Origin: an uncultured Bacteroidales bacterium
GTDB taxonomy: Bacteria > Bacteroidota > Bacteroidia > Bacteroidales > UBA932
DNA: 64,000 nt
Reading direction: 5' to 3'
Assembly (NCBI GenBank): GCA_944322585.1
Contig: CALUPB010000005.1
Coordinates: forward strand, 1 to 64,000
The notes beneath the pieces are model-generated. The model made no database searches and was not told the DNA's origin. It worked only from the letters and a program-made list of their open reading frames with translations. The position numbers and the translations under genes are program-made. Below are positions 41,663 through 51,492 of this stretch, piece after piece (positions within the stretch are counted from its first letter, which is position 1; every line of letters starts with the position of its first letter).

Positions 41663-43924
41663 TTATCCTATCTCGGCGCCGTTGGAGAGGGTCTCGGCCG
41701 GGGTTATGAACCTCATCTTGCCGTCTCCCTGACGGGCCATCAGGATCATTCCCTTGGATTCGATGCCGCGTATCCTGCGCGGGGCGAGATTGGCGAGGAT
41801 GCATATCTGCTTGCCGACCATGTCTTCAGGAGAATAGAATTCAGCTATACCGGATACGATGGTGCGGATGTCTATTCCCGTGTCAATGGTCAGTTTCAGG
41901 AGCTTGTCGGTCTTGGGCACCCTTTCGGCTTCGAGGACAGTCGCCGTACGGATGTCCATCTTCTCGAAATCCTCGAACGAGCATTCCGCTTTCTGCGGAG
42001 CCGTTTTCTTGGCTTCCTCTGCTGCTGCGGCTGCCTGTCTTGCTTTCTTGGCGGCTTCAAGTTTTGCCACCTGGGCTTCTACTACAGCATCCTCAATCTT
42101 GGAGAAAAGAAGGACTGCCTCACCGAGCTGATGGCCTTCCGGAAGGACAGACGTGCCGAGCGTGTCCCATGAAAGAACAACCTCCGGCGTTCCGGTTCCG
42201 GCAATCGTCCCGGAGACTTCTGATCGGATGGCAGAAGTGTGACAGGATGCATCTGCGGTGCTGTCTGACCCGATCCGGACATTATCGGAAGCCGGAACGG
42301 TGTGCAGGGCGGCGGATTCTCCGTCTGCAAACATGTTTGTCCTGATGCTTCCGTCCTCTCCTGCCCTGTGGTCATACCCGGCACTGAACCCTACGTTCAG
42401 TATTCTGCGCAGCCTTTCGGCAGAGAACGGGAGGAACGGCTCGAACGCAACGGCGAGGTCTGCACATATCTGGAGAGATACGTTCAGAATGGATGCGGTC
42501 CTGTCCATGTCGGTCTTGGCTACCTTCCATGGCTCCGTGTCGGTCAGATATTTGTTGCCGATACGGGCGATATTCATTGCCTCCTTCAGGGCTTCCCGGA
42601 ACTTGAAATGCTCTATGTTGTCGGCAATCGCGTCGCGTATCGGCGCTATCTGCGCCAGAGTCTCCGTATCGATGGACTCCGGTTTCAGGTCGGCTGGTAC
42701 CCGTCCGCCGAAATATTTGTGTGTCAGCACGACAGCCCTGTTGACGAAGTTCCCGAAAATAGCCACCAATTCGCTGTTGTTGCGGGACTGGAAGTCTTTC
42801 CATGTGAAATCGTTGTCCTTGGTCTCCGGGGCATTCGCGCAGAGAACATATCTCAGGACATCCTCCTGTCCGGGGAATTCCTGCAGATATTCATTGAGCC
42901 ATACGGCCCAGCCTCCCGATGTGGATATCTTGTCTCCTTCGAGGTTGAGGAATTCGTTTGCCGGGACATTGTCCGGGAGCACATAGTTCCCATAGGCCTT
43001 CAGCATGGACGGGAAGACTATGCAGTGGAACACTATGTTGTCCTTTCCTATGAAATGGACGAGCCGGGTGTCATCCGATTTCCACCATTTCCCCCATGAC
43101 TGCGGGAGCAGTTCCTTTGTATTGGATATGTATCCTATAGGAGCGTCGAACCATACATAGAGCACTTTGCCTTCGGCCCCTTCCACCGGTACCGGGACAC
43201 CCCAGTCGAGGTCGCGGCTTACAGCCCGCGGCAGAAGCCCTCCGTCTATCCAGGACTTGCACTGTCCATAGACATTGGTCTTCCACTCCTTGTGCTCCTC
43301 GAGTATCCATTCTTTCAGCCACGGTTCATATTGATCCAAAGGAAGATACCAGTGCTTCGTCTTCTTCTTGACCAGGGCACAGCCGCTAAGTGCGGAGTGG
43401 GGATTGATCAGTTCGTCCGGAGACAGGGTACTGCCGCATTTCTCGCACTGGTCTCCGTAGGCTTTCTCATTGCCGCATTTAGGGCATGTTCCTATGATAT
43501 AGCGGTCGGCGAGGAAAGTCTTTGCCTCCTCGTCGTAATACTGCTCGCTTTCCTTCTCGATGAACTTGCCTTCATCGTACAGTTTCCTGAAGAATTCCGA
43601 AGCGGTGGCCCCGTGCATGTCAGAAGATGTCCTTGAATATATGTCGAAATTGATCCCCAGACCCACGAAAGAGTCCTTTATTATTCTGTGGTATCTGTCC
43701 ACTATATCCTGCGGGGAGCATCCCTCTTTCCTTGCCTTGATTGTAATCGGGACGCCATGCTCGTCGGAACCGCATATGAAAAGCACGTCCTGTCCTTTCA
43801 TCCTCAGATACCTGACATAGACGTCGGCAGGAATGTAGACTCCTGCGAGGTGTCCTATATGGACAGGCCCGTTTGCATATGGTAACGCACATGTTACTAA
43901 TGTCCTCTGAAAATCCTTATTCAT
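41663..43924 (-). CDS. metG: Methionyl-tRNA synthetase
   Basis: 753 aa, against about 680 usual in the order. HIGH motif VHIGH (21-25), a zinc knuckle ([18 protein letters not shown]), KMSKS variant DKISTSG. After the anticodon-binding helices comes an unusual Ser/Ala/Asp-rich stretch of about 70 residues ([20 protein letters not shown] onward). A coiled-coil and the C-terminal EMAPII-like tRNA-binding domain follow ([20 protein letters not shown]). Second gene of the dnaG-metG-murB-murA run. Confidence 0.95.
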   Translation of the reverse strand: MNKDFQRTLVTCALPYANGPVHIGHLAGVYIPADVYVRYLRMKGQDVLFICGSDEHGVPITIKARKEGCSPQDIVDRYHRIIKDSFVGLGINFDIYSRTSSDMHGATASEFFRKLYDEGKFIEKESEQYYDEEAKTFLADRYIIGTCPKCGNEKAYGDQCEKCGSTLSPDELINPHSALSGCALVKKKTKHWYLPLDQYEPWLKEWILEEHKEWKTNVYGQCKSWIDGGLLPRAVSRDLDWGVPVPVEGAEGKVLYVWFDAPIGYISNTKELLPQSWGKWWKSDDTRLVHFIGKDNIVFHCIVFPSMLKAYGNYVLPDNVPANEFLNLEGDKISTSGGWAVWLNEYLQEFPGQEDVLRYVLCANAPETKDNDFTWKDFQSRNNSELVAIFGNFVNRAVVLTHKYFGGRVPADLKPESIDTETLAQIAPIRDAIADNIEHFKFREALKEAMNIARIGNKYLTDTEPWKVAKTDMDRTASILNVSLQICADLAVAFEPFLPFSAERLRRILNVGFSAGYDHRAGEDGSIRTNMFADGESAALHTVPASDNVRIGSDSTADASCHTSAIRSEVSGTIAGTGTPEVVLSWDTLGTSVLPEGHQLGEAVLLFSKIEDAVVEAQVAKLEAAKKARQAAAAAEEAKKTAPQKAECSFEDFEKMDIRTATVLEAERVPKTDKLLKLTIDTGIDIRTIVSGIAEFYSPEDMVGKQICILANLAPRRIRGIESKGMILMARQGDGKMRFITPAETLSNGAEIG

Positions 43925-43954
43925 AACTGCAATGTTTTATTGTCTGATATATAA

Positions 43955-46012
43955 TTATTTTCTTATAAATCTCCTGCCTAACCGCTCGTTCAGCATATTT
44001 CTGGTCCTGTACATCCTGTTCAGAGATGACATGACTTCTTCCGCTCCGGCCGTGTCTTCCGGCGGTATGGAGGCAAGTCTGTCCGAGTATTCGCGGATTA
44101 TCTTGTCTATTCTCTTTATCTTGTATATGATCACTGCCCGGGGCACGAACATCACCAGCTGGGTGGCTTCCGATGTAAGGGAATCCCGGTAATTCTGTAC
44201 CGTGAGGTCGTATTTCGGGATTATCAGGTCTGCCGCAACCTTTGCAATATCCCGCTCGGGGCTGTCCATGAGCCGTTTGGATATCTGGTCCTGGTCGAGT
44301 CCGTTGCCGTACATGTCGAAATAGGCATCATACACCCTGCGGTAGACATCATTGCTGAAAATTTCCCCGTCATCGGCCAAAGAGCAGTCGATGAAGTCCG
44401 CGACTGTCATCGGTTCGTCAGTGTGCAGGTCCGAGTCCACATCGAAGGCCAGCGGATCTTCCCCGTTATTGAGGATGAACCCGAGCAGTTCCCGTTCGCT
44501 CGGTGCGAGATACGGGTCATTCATCATAGGGTCGGACGGTGTGACTGCCGGGCCTCCGGCTGTGTCCGTCACGGTCTCTGCCTGTGTCCTGCCGACGTCC
44601 TGTCCTGCCGTTCCGTCATTGTCCGTCCGGGCTCCTGTGTCCTGAGAATTGCCTGTCCCGTGCTCCCGGTAACGGCTTTCCCTCTCCTGCCTTTTCCGCT
44701 CCTCGATGAGCATGTCGCTTCGTGTGCCCCTTATCCTTTCGAACAGTATCTGGGATTCTATATTGAATCTGGCGCTGCAGGTCTCGACATATACGGAACG
44801 TTTCACTGCATCCGGTATCATCGCGATGGTGTCCGCTATGTCATTGATCAGGTTGGCCTTCTTCAGGGGGTCGTTGCCGGCTTCCCCGAGCAGCAGGTCG
44901 GTCTTGAAGCTTATGAAGTCCTGCTCGTGCTCCGCAATGAAGTCGCTGACCTCGTCCAAGGTATGTTTCCTGGAGAAGGAATCCGGGTCATCCCCGTCCG
45001 GGAGCAGCACCACCTTGACATTGAGCCCTTCTTTCAGCACAAGCCCGATACCTCTCAGCGCGGCATGGATTCCGGCCGGATCCCCGTCATAGATGATGGT
45101 TACGTTTTCGGTGAATTTCCGGATAAGCCGTATCTGTTCGACAGTCAGCGATGTCCCGCTCGAAGCCACCACGTTGGTTATTCCGAGCTGGTGCATCGAT
45201 ATCACATCGAGATACCCCTCGACCAGCAGGCATTTGTCCTGCCGCGAAATCTCGTTCTTGGCGAAATATATCCCGTACAGGGAGCGGCTTTTTATATAGA
45301 TTTCGGTTTCCGGTGAGTTTACGTATTTGGCGACGGTCTTGTCCGTCTTGAGAGTGCGTCCTCCGAATGCTATGACACGTCCGCTGACTGAATGTATCGG
45401 GAACATGACCCTGTCGAAAAAACGGTCCGCAAGCGAACCGTCGCTACGCTTGACACTCAGTCCGGTATCGATAAGGAATTCTTCCCTGTATCCGGCGTCC
45501 CTTGCAGCCTTTGACAGGGAATTATGGCTGACAGGAGCCCATCCGAGACCGAATTTGTCGATGGTGGCGTCTTCAAGTCCGCGTGATTTGAAATAGGCGT
45601 AGCCGATACTGCGTCCTTCAGGGGTCTTCAGCTGTTCCCTGAAGAATTTCCAGGCGAATTCCGACACTAACAGGAGGCTTTCATTCCTCTGTCTCAATGC
45701 GATTTCTTCGGCACTTTCCTCCTTTTCGATGACTTCTATGTGATATTTCTTCGCGAGGTATTTCAGGGCTTCCACATAGGACAGGCTTTCGTGTTCCATC
45801 ACGAAGTTGACGGCCGTACCGGCCTTCCCGCATCCGAAGCATTTGTATATCCCCTTTGCAGGGGAGACGTAGAACGAAGGCGTCTTCTCGTTATGGAAAG
45901 GACAGCACGCAGTATAGTTGGCGCCGCGTCGCTTCAGGGTGACGAAGTCGCCTACCACATCCACAATCTGTGTCGCATCAAGTATCCTGTCTACAGTTGC
46001 CTTGGGAATCAT
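43955..46012 (-). CDS. dnaG: DNA primase
   Basis: 685 aa. CHC2 zinc finger (Cys37, His40, Cys58, Cys61). TOPRIM domain with KCLLVEGYLDVISMHQLG and NVTIIYDGDPAGIHAA. A disordered linker (about 430-490) leads to the DnaB-interaction domain. It makes primers for replication. It is 30 nt upstream of metG and likely co-transcribed. Confidence 0.95.
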   Translation of the reverse strand: MIPKATVDRILDATQIVDVVGDFVTLKRRGANYTACCPFHNEKTPSFYVSPAKGIYKCFGCGKAGTAVNFVMEHESLSYVEALKYLAKKYHIEVIEKEESAEEIALRQRNESLLLVSEFAWKFFREQLKTPEGRSIGYAYFKSRGLEDATIDKFGLGWAPVSHNSLSKAARDAGYREEFLIDTGLSVKRSDGSLADRFFDRVMFPIHSVSGRVIAFGGRTLKTDKTVAKYVNSPETEIYIKSRSLYGIYFAKNEISRQDKCLLVEGYLDVISMHQLGITNVVASSGTSLTVEQIRLIRKFTENVTIIYDGDPAGIHAALRGIGLVLKEGLNVKVVLLPDGDDPDSFSRKHTLDEVSDFIAEHEQDFISFKTDLLLGEAGNDPLKKANLINDIADTIAMIPDAVKRSVYVETCSARFNIESQILFERIRGTRSDMLIEERKRQERESRYREHGTGNSQDTGARTDNDGTAGQDVGRTQAETVTDTAGGPAVTPSDPMMNDPYLAPSERELLGFILNNGEDPLAFDVDSDLHTDEPMTVADFIDCSLADDGEIFSNDVYRRVYDAYFDMYGNGLDQDQISKRLMDSPERDIAKVAADLIIPKYDLTVQNYRDSLTSEATQLVMFVPRAVIIYKIKRIDKIIREYSDRLASIPPEDTAGAEEVMSSLNRMYRTRNMLNERLGRRFIRK

Positions 46013-46045
46013 GCCGTCCTGCCTCGGTTCTGCGTGTAAACTGCC

Positions 46046-46663
46046 TTATTTGACCTTTTCGTAGTCCACATCCTTGGCTCCGGACATTTCTTCTTTGGCA
46101 GAGTCGCCTTCCCGGGATTCGGACTCAAATGCTTTCATCGCCCGGTTCATCTTCCATGTAGCGACGAATTCCGACACTCCGTATACGAGGACCACGATGC
46201 CGGACAGCAGGACAAGGACATCCCTGGAATCCGAAGGCTTTGTCAGCAGGATTATGCCGCCAATCATGCACAGTACAGGAAGTACGAATATGCCTGGCCC
46301 GCTGTTCACGACCCTTGAAGCGCTTATGAGGATGACAAGCTGTGCTATTCCGAATACAAGGGCCAGTATCCCTATAAGGATGAGCAGGATGTCAGCCACT
46401 TCCTTCGGGAATATGAACAGGACCACGCCTATGGCTATGTCCACTACGGCATTGGTTATCATCAGACTCAATGCTCCACGCTGTCTGTTGATGATGCCGT
46501 AGATGAGGGAGACGATGCCTGATGCTATCAGGAATGCCGCCAGGACCTTGACCACGAGCGCCAGGGCTCCGGCCGGATTCATTACCATGATAAGTCCGAG
46601 TATGATGGCTGTGAAAGCGCGGAGCCAGCCTCCGAACTTGTTGCGGAATCCGAATGTAATCAT
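46046..46663 (-). CDS. HdeD-like (DUF308) membrane protein
   Basis: 205 aa from MITFGFRNKFGG; the longer frame has no supported start. Six hydrophobic segments paired as in HdeD (AIILGLIMVMNPAGALALVV, LMITNAVVDIAIGVVLFIFP). A charged cytoplasmic tail of about 35 residues (FESESREGDSAKEEMSG). The family is linked to acid stress in enterics but is uncharacterised here. It lies 33 nt upstream of dnaG. Confidence 0.85.
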   Translation of the reverse strand: MITFGFRNKFGGWLRAFTAIILGLIMVMNPAGALALVVKVLAAFLIASGIVSLIYGIINRQRGALSLMITNAVVDIAIGVVLFIFPKEVADILLILIGILALVFGIAQLVILISASRVVNSGPGIFVLPVLCMIGGIILLTKPSDSRDVLVLLSGIVVLVYGVSEFVATWKMNRAMKAFESESREGDSAKEEMSGAKDVDYEKVK

Positions 46664-46746
46664 GTCTTTAAGAATAAAATGTTTTATAAAACAATACCGT
46701 GCTGTGTCCGACACTGCACAATCTGCAAAATTAGGAAAAATTTGGT

Positions 46747-46754
46747 TATTTTTG
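46747..46754 (+). promoter_or_regulatory. -7 element for the PHP phosphatase gene
   Basis: TATTTTTG followed by CGCC, 26 nt before ATG 46781. No clear -33 element. Confidence 0.45.
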
Positions 46755-46780
46755 CGCCGTATTTCAAGGATGGTGAAAAT

Positions 46781-47605
46781 ATGATCCTTTACGACAATCA
46801 TAACCACAGCCAGTTTTCGTTCGACGGAGGACGTACTACTGTGGAGAAATCCGCCGTAGCGGCAAGGGAACACGGTCTTGCCGGCCTGTGCTTTACTGAC
46901 CATTGCGATTTCCATGTGCCGCCGATGAAGGCAGAATTCGAGCATCTGGTAAAAGAAGAATTCGACGTGGCGTCCCAGCAGGCGGAGATAGATGCCGTAT
47001 CTTCACGGTTAGAAGGGATCCGCATCTTCAAAGGAATAGAGATAGGTCTCTATCATTCATGCAGGGAACGGATAAGGCAGCATCTTTCTGCCTGGAAATT
47101 CGACCAGGTAATAGCGTCCGTCCATTATATAGATGACACGGATCCGTTCTACGGGGGCTATTACCGTGACAAGGACTGGAAACAGGCATACGGACATTAT
47201 CTTGAGACTCTGTACGGGGAAATGACATGGCTCGGAGATTTCGACGTGATGGGACATTATGACTATGTGGCCCGCTATGCCCCGTATCCTCAGTCAAGTA
47301 TACTGTACAGGGATTTCAGCGACATCTTCGACCCTATGCTTGCTTATCTTGCACATGAAGGCAAGGCTGTGGAAATCAACACGAAGACATATCAGGACTA
47401 TCACGGCAGGACGCCTGTGCTTGACAAGGACATACTGCTCAGGTTCAAGGAATTCGGAGGGGAATTCATCAGTCTCGGATCGGATTCCCATGACCCGGAC
47501 CGGACAGGGGACAAGTTCGGATATTACGCTGAGTTTGTCAAGGCGCTCGGCTTCCGTTATCTTACACATTTCGAGGCCCGCCGTCCTGTCCCGCTCCCTG
47601 TATAG
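46781..47605 (+). CDS. PHP-domain phosphatase, histidinol-phosphatase (HisJ/HisK) type
   Basis: 274 aa from MILYDNHNHSQFSFDGG. Metal-binding motifs: DNHNHSQFSFDG, FTDHCDFH, GIEIGLYHSCRER, VIASVHYID, GHYDYVARYAP, and SLGSDSHDPDRTG. This set matches the HisJ type. It may dephosphorylate histidinol-P or act as a broader phosphatase; no his genes lie nearby. Confidence 0.88.
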   Translation: MILYDNHNHSQFSFDGGRTTVEKSAVAAREHGLAGLCFTDHCDFHVPPMKAEFEHLVKEEFDVASQQAEIDAVSSRLEGIRIFKGIEIGLYHSCRERIRQHLSAWKFDQVIASVHYIDDTDPFYGGYYRDKDWKQAYGHYLETLYGEMTWLGDFDVMGHYDYVARYAPYPQSSILYRDFSDIFDPMLAYLAHEGKAVEINTKTYQDYHGRTPVLDKDILLRFKEFGGEFISLGSDSHDPDRTGDKFGYYAEFVKALGFRYLTHFEARRPVPLPV

Positions 47606-47682
47606 ACTGCCTTTCTTTGCTGCAGTCTGCTATCCTTCCGACAATTGAGGCCAACTTCATGACATCTGAATTCAAGCATGTT

Positions 47683-49881
47683 CTAATTGGCCACTTCGCA
47701 GAGGAATTTTATCCGGACCAGCCGCACGTCTCTTTCGTCATAGTCGGTGCCGAGTTCTTCCATTGCCTCTGCAATTGAATCCGATTCCGCCTCATTCCGG
47801 AAATAACCGTATATGTCCTCTACGGTGTCATCGTCCAGATTTTCCGCGATGTAGTAGTTGATGTCGAGTTTTGTCCCGGAATATACGATAGCCTCTATTT
47901 CGTCTATGAGCTCATCCATTTCGAGCCCTTTGGCCTCAGCGATGTCCTCCAAAGGAAGTTTCCGGTCTATGCTCTGGATTATGAACACCTTGTTGGCCGA
48001 CTTGTTGACAGTGGACTTGACCACAAAATCGTCCGGTCTGTCGATGTCGTTTTCCTGCACATACTTTCCTATCAGTTCAATGAATTCTTTCCCGTATTTG
48101 CGGGCTTTCCCGTCCCCGACTCCCTGGCAGTTCTTCAGTTCGTCATATGTGACAGGATACATTATGGACATGTCTTCGAGCGATGCGTCGCTGAATATTA
48201 TCCATTGCTGCAGTCCGAGCCTTCTGGCGACAGACTTTCTCAGATCCTTCAGCATCGAGAGCAGCATCGTGTCGCCTCCTCCTCCTCCGCGTGCTCCGGC
48301 AGGATAGGCTTCGTCATCGTCATCTTCGCCTTCGACGAATTCCCGTTCTTCCGTAAGCATCAGAGTATGCGGATGTTCCAGAAATTCTTCTCCGCTCTTC
48401 GTCACGGAAATGAGCCCGTATGATTCAATTTCCTTGTCAAGCAGATGCAGTATAAGCCCCTGGTGTATTACCGCACACCAGAAACGCATCGTATGGTCGG
48501 AGCCGGCACCGAAAAGTCCGAGTCTGTCGTGCCTGTATGACTTTATCAGAGAGTTGGTCACTCCGGCAAGGATATTGGCGAGATGTTCGGTCTTGAAATG
48601 TTCCGGCATTGACTGGATGAGTTCGATGACGAGGCACATTTCCTCCTGTCCGTCGAACTGTTTCTTCGGATGTATGCAGTTGTCGCAGGCTCCACAGTTA
48701 TCCTTGTCGTAGGTTTCCCCGAAATAGTTGAGCAACAGCTTTCTCCGGCATTGGTTGGACTCTGCGTAAGCGACTGTTTCCTGCAGAAGCTGCTTGCCGA
48801 TCTCCTGTTCCGCAACAGGTTTCCCCTGCATGAACTTTTCAAGTTTCTGGATATCCTTGTAGCTGTAGAATGCTATGCAGATGCCCTCCTTGCCGTCCCG
48901 TCCTGCCCGTCCTGTCTCCTGATAATAGCCCTCTATGCTTTTCGGGATGTCGTAATGGATGACGAACCGTACGTCAGGCTTGTCTATTCCCATGCCGAAG
49001 GCTATGGTGGCTACGATGACATCCACTTCTTCCGACAGGAACATGTCCTGGTTTTCCGCCCGTGTCTTCGCATCCAGTCCCGCGTGGTATGGCAGGGCAC
49101 GTATGCCGTTTACATTCAGAAGTTCAGACAGTTCCTCCACTTTCTTGCGGCTCAGACAGTATATTATTCCTGATTTGTGCGGATGCTGTTTGATGAACCT
49201 GATGATTTCCCTTTTCGGATCTGATTTGTCCCGGATTTCATAATATAGGTTCGGTCTGTTGAAAGAAGACTTGAATACCTTCGCGTCCGTCATTCCGAGA
49301 TTTTTCTGTATGTCACTCTGGACCTTGGGTGTTGCAGTGGCAGTCAGGGCTATGATAGGGGCGACGCCGATGTCTTCCACTATCGCCCGGATTCTCCTGT
49401 ATTCCGGTCTGAAGTCGTGACCCCATTCGGATATGCAGTGTGCTTCGTCAATGGCATAGAAGGAGATTTTGATTTCCTTGAGCAGAGCGATATTCTCCGG
49501 TTTGGTGAGGGACTCCGGAGCTACGTACAGCAGTTTGGTCACGCCTGACAGGAGGTCATTCTTGACTTCCGTTATCTGCGCCTTCGACAGGGAGGAATTC
49601 AGGAAATGCGCGATCCCTTCCTGACCCGACACGAATCCGCGTATCGCATCTACCTGATTTTTCATGAGGGCTATGAGAGGGGAGACGACTATGGCTGTCC
49701 CCTCCATTACAAGAGCCGGCAGCTGATAGCAGAGAGACTTGCCTCCTCCGGTAGGCATGAGGACAAAGGCATTGTTACCTGCAATCAAATGATTGATAAT
49801 CTCTTCCTGACCCTCTTTGAAAGAGTCGAACCCGAAGAATTCTTTCAGTTTCTCTTTAAGAGCTGCCGAATCAATTGCCAT
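47683..49881 (-). CDS. recQ: ATP-dependent DNA helicase RecQ
   Basis: 732 aa from MAIDSAALKEKLKEFF. RecA-like lobes with MPTGGGKSLCYQLPAL, DEAHCISEWGHDFRPEY and QETGRAGRDGKEG. Zinc domain CRRKLLLNYFGE...CGACDNC. RQC winged helix, then an HRDC domain (AARRLGLQQWIIFSDASLEDM). A Gly-rich spacer (ARGGGGGD) precedes the HRDC. The C-terminal about 120 residues extend beyond HRDC. A second RecQ-type protein is encoded at 56.9-61.9 kb. Confidence 0.94.
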   Translation of the reverse strand: MAIDSAALKEKLKEFFGFDSFKEGQEEIINHLIAGNNAFVLMPTGGGKSLCYQLPALVMEGTAIVVSPLIALMKNQVDAIRGFVSGQEGIAHFLNSSLSKAQITEVKNDLLSGVTKLLYVAPESLTKPENIALLKEIKISFYAIDEAHCISEWGHDFRPEYRRIRAIVEDIGVAPIIALTATATPKVQSDIQKNLGMTDAKVFKSSFNRPNLYYEIRDKSDPKREIIRFIKQHPHKSGIIYCLSRKKVEELSELLNVNGIRALPYHAGLDAKTRAENQDMFLSEEVDVIVATIAFGMGIDKPDVRFVIHYDIPKSIEGYYQETGRAGRDGKEGICIAFYSYKDIQKLEKFMQGKPVAEQEIGKQLLQETVAYAESNQCRRKLLLNYFGETYDKDNCGACDNCIHPKKQFDGQEEMCLVIELIQSMPEHFKTEHLANILAGVTNSLIKSYRHDRLGLFGAGSDHTMRFWCAVIHQGLILHLLDKEIESYGLISVTKSGEEFLEHPHTLMLTEEREFVEGEDDDDEAYPAGARGGGGGDTMLLSMLKDLRKSVARRLGLQQWIIFSDASLEDMSIMYPVTYDELKNCQGVGDGKARKYGKEFIELIGKYVQENDIDRPDDFVVKSTVNKSANKVFIIQSIDRKLPLEDIAEAKGLEMDELIDEIEAIVYSGTKLDINYYIAENLDDDTVEDIYGYFRNEAESDSIAEAMEELGTDYDERDVRLVRIKFLCEVAN

Positions 49882-49936
49882 AATGAAAAATAATTTCATC
49901 TAAATTATAACAATATTTTTGGCAATACAAATTTTA

Positions 49937-49967
49937 TTGGCTTTTTTAGTCGTTTACCGTATATTTG
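49937..49967 (+). promoter_or_regulatory. Promoter of the FKBP / DUF3127 unit
   Basis: TTG (49937-49939), 20-nt gap, TATATTTG (49960-49967). The leader to ATG 50062 is about 90 nt. Confidence 0.65.
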
Positions 49968-50061
49968 CAGTTTGAAATTGCTGAAAGGAGGCGCGATACT
50001 TTCGCTGCCATCGCCGGAAGCCGTGATTTGATTGACAATAAACCAATTAAATGAATAGACA

Positions 50062-50838
50062 ATGAAAACTCTCAAATTTATTGCAGTAGCTGCAGCTGCC
50101 CTTGTCCTGGCAGCATCCTGCAAGTCCAACACAGACGGTGTAGAGATGGAGGCCCAGCTCCCTACCAGAGCGGAAGTCGATTCTGTAAGTTACCTTATCG
50201 GTATCCAGTTCGGATATTTCATAAAGGCCAACAATTTCGGAGAAAATCTCAGCGACCTCAATTTTGCCGAGATCAAGAAAGGAATGAATGACTTCATCCA
50301 TGCAGAAGGGAACATGCGTGACGCCGGCTTCAATGACCAGTTCAAGGTAAGTCCGGATCTTGTGAACCAGCTTTTCAACGCATTCATCTCCAAGAGGAAT
50401 GCATATGCTGCCGAACTCAACCAGAAGAAAGGGGAGAAGTTCCTTGCCGAGAACAAGCTAAAGGACGGTATCGTCGTTACCGAGAGCGGTCTTCAGTACA
50501 GGATCATCGAGGATGGCAATGATGTGAAACCGGGACCGAAGGATACCGTATATGTACACTATACCGGTACCCTTATCGACGGTACGCAGTTCGATGCAAG
50601 CGACAGGACCAAGGATCCGGTCAGGATGATGCTCAACAGGGTTGTCAAGGGATGGACCGAGGGTCTTCAGCTTATCGGTGAAGGCGGTCATATCGAGCTT
50701 TATATCCCTGCTGAACTCGGATACGGTTCGAGGGCAATGGGCGAGATAGGACCTAACTCTACGCTTATCTTCGATATAGAGCTTTCCAAGGTAGGAAAGG
50801 TGCCTGCCGAGGAGGAGAAGGACGCTGACAAGAAATAG
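50062..50838 (+). CDS. FKBP-type peptidyl-prolyl isomerase lipoprotein
   Basis: 258 aa. Lipobox LAASC (Cys20). N-terminal FkpA-type dimerisation helices (DSVSYLIGIQFGYFIKANNF, about 40-120), then the FKBP domain (VYVHYTGTLIDGTQFDASDR to FDIELSKVGKV). FkpA-like proteins fold proteins in the periplasm; the lipobox suggests membrane anchoring. DUF3127 starts 8 nt after. Confidence 0.93.
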   Translation: MKTLKFIAVAAAALVLAASCKSNTDGVEMEAQLPTRAEVDSVSYLIGIQFGYFIKANNFGENLSDLNFAEIKKGMNDFIHAEGNMRDAGFNDQFKVSPDLVNQLFNAFISKRNAYAAELNQKKGEKFLAENKLKDGIVVTESGLQYRIIEDGNDVKPGPKDTVYVHYTGTLIDGTQFDASDRTKDPVRMMLNRVVKGWTEGLQLIGEGGHIELYIPAELGYGSRAMGEIGPNSTLIFDIELSKVGKVPAEEEKDADKK

Positions 50839-50846
50839 CCCGGGCC

Positions 50847-51281
50847 ATGTCTCTTGAAATTGAAGGCAGGATAGTGCGGAAGCTGAATGTGCAGTCCGGC
50901 ACTTCAGCCCGCGGTGCCTGGGAGAAACAGGAGTTCGTGGTGGAGATACAGGAGGGAAATTTCCCGTCCCAGGTGTGCATGAACGTGTGGGGAGCGGACA
51001 AAGTCAGGGAACTGGAGAAATACCAGGTCGGCGACAGGGTGAAAATAGCCTTCAACCTCAGCAGCAGGGAGTACAACGGACGGTGGTACACCGATGTAAG
51101 GGCTTGGAGGATTGACCCGGCAGGCTCTCCTGCACAGGGCGGACAGACTGGTCCGGCAGGTTATGCCGGCCGGCCTGATGCTGCCGGCAGTCGGCAGGAC
51201 TCTTATCAGGGCGGAGCGGCACCGATGCCTACAGTGGATGACATGCCGGCAGACCTTGCCGATGATGACCTTCCTTTCTGA
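50847..51281 (+). CDS. DUF3127 protein with an SSB-like C-terminal tail
   Basis: 144 aa. DUF3127 domain of OB type in residues 1-95 (LEIEGRIVRKLNVQSGTSARG, FPSQVCMNVWGADKV, VKIAFNLSSREYNGRWYTDV). A flexible Gly/Pro/Gln-rich linker (about 98-128) is followed by DDLPF as the last residues. An acidic tip ending in Pro-Phe is the protein-docking tail of bacterial SSB. The layout OB fold / disordered linker / acidic-PF tip suggests single-stranded nucleic-acid binding. This is inference; the domain's function is unknown. Confidence 0.8.
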   Translation: MSLEIEGRIVRKLNVQSGTSARGAWEKQEFVVEIQEGNFPSQVCMNVWGADKVRELEKYQVGDRVKIAFNLSSREYNGRWYTDVRAWRIDPAGSPAQGGQTGPAGYAGRPDAAGSRQDSYQGGAAPMPTVDDMPADLADDDLPF

Positions 51282-51311
51282 CACTTCAGACAAACCGTTC
51301 CGGAAATGTGA

Positions 51312-51437
51312 GGGGGTGACTTAAAAGTGAAAGTCATCCCCTTTTTCCTTGTTTTTCCGTGAGGCCAACCTCAGTTCCTCTTTTGAATATTCGATTCTCA
51401 GGGAGTTATCAAACCTTTTGGGCCGGCCTCTTTCTTT
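51312..51437 (-). mobile_element. IS remnant with transposase C-terminal fragment, copy 2
   Basis: Minus-strand frame 51437-51321 reads KERGRPKRFDNSLRIEYSKE to GDDFHF and a TAA stop, directly followed by the inverted-repeat end (51312-51326 region, GGGGGTGACTTAAAAG). It matches 26087-26264 over about 115 bp in the opposite orientation. The other end of the element is not recognisable here. An in-frame TAA precedes KER, so only the tail of the transposase survives. Confidence 0.7.
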
Positions 51438-51492
51438 TTATAGTATTTTTCGGAAACATGATAAGGGTGGTGGTGTTCTCCGGCGGCGTGGA

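Noticed and set aside
41631-41804. 58-residue N-terminal extension of murB
   Set aside because: Arg/Pro/Gln-rich residues overlapping the metG 3' end; MTDIRYDT at 41630 fits the intergenic position and the family start.
44423-45316. 297-aa plus-strand ORF
   Set aside because: Antisense to dnaG TOPRIM coding; no independent support.
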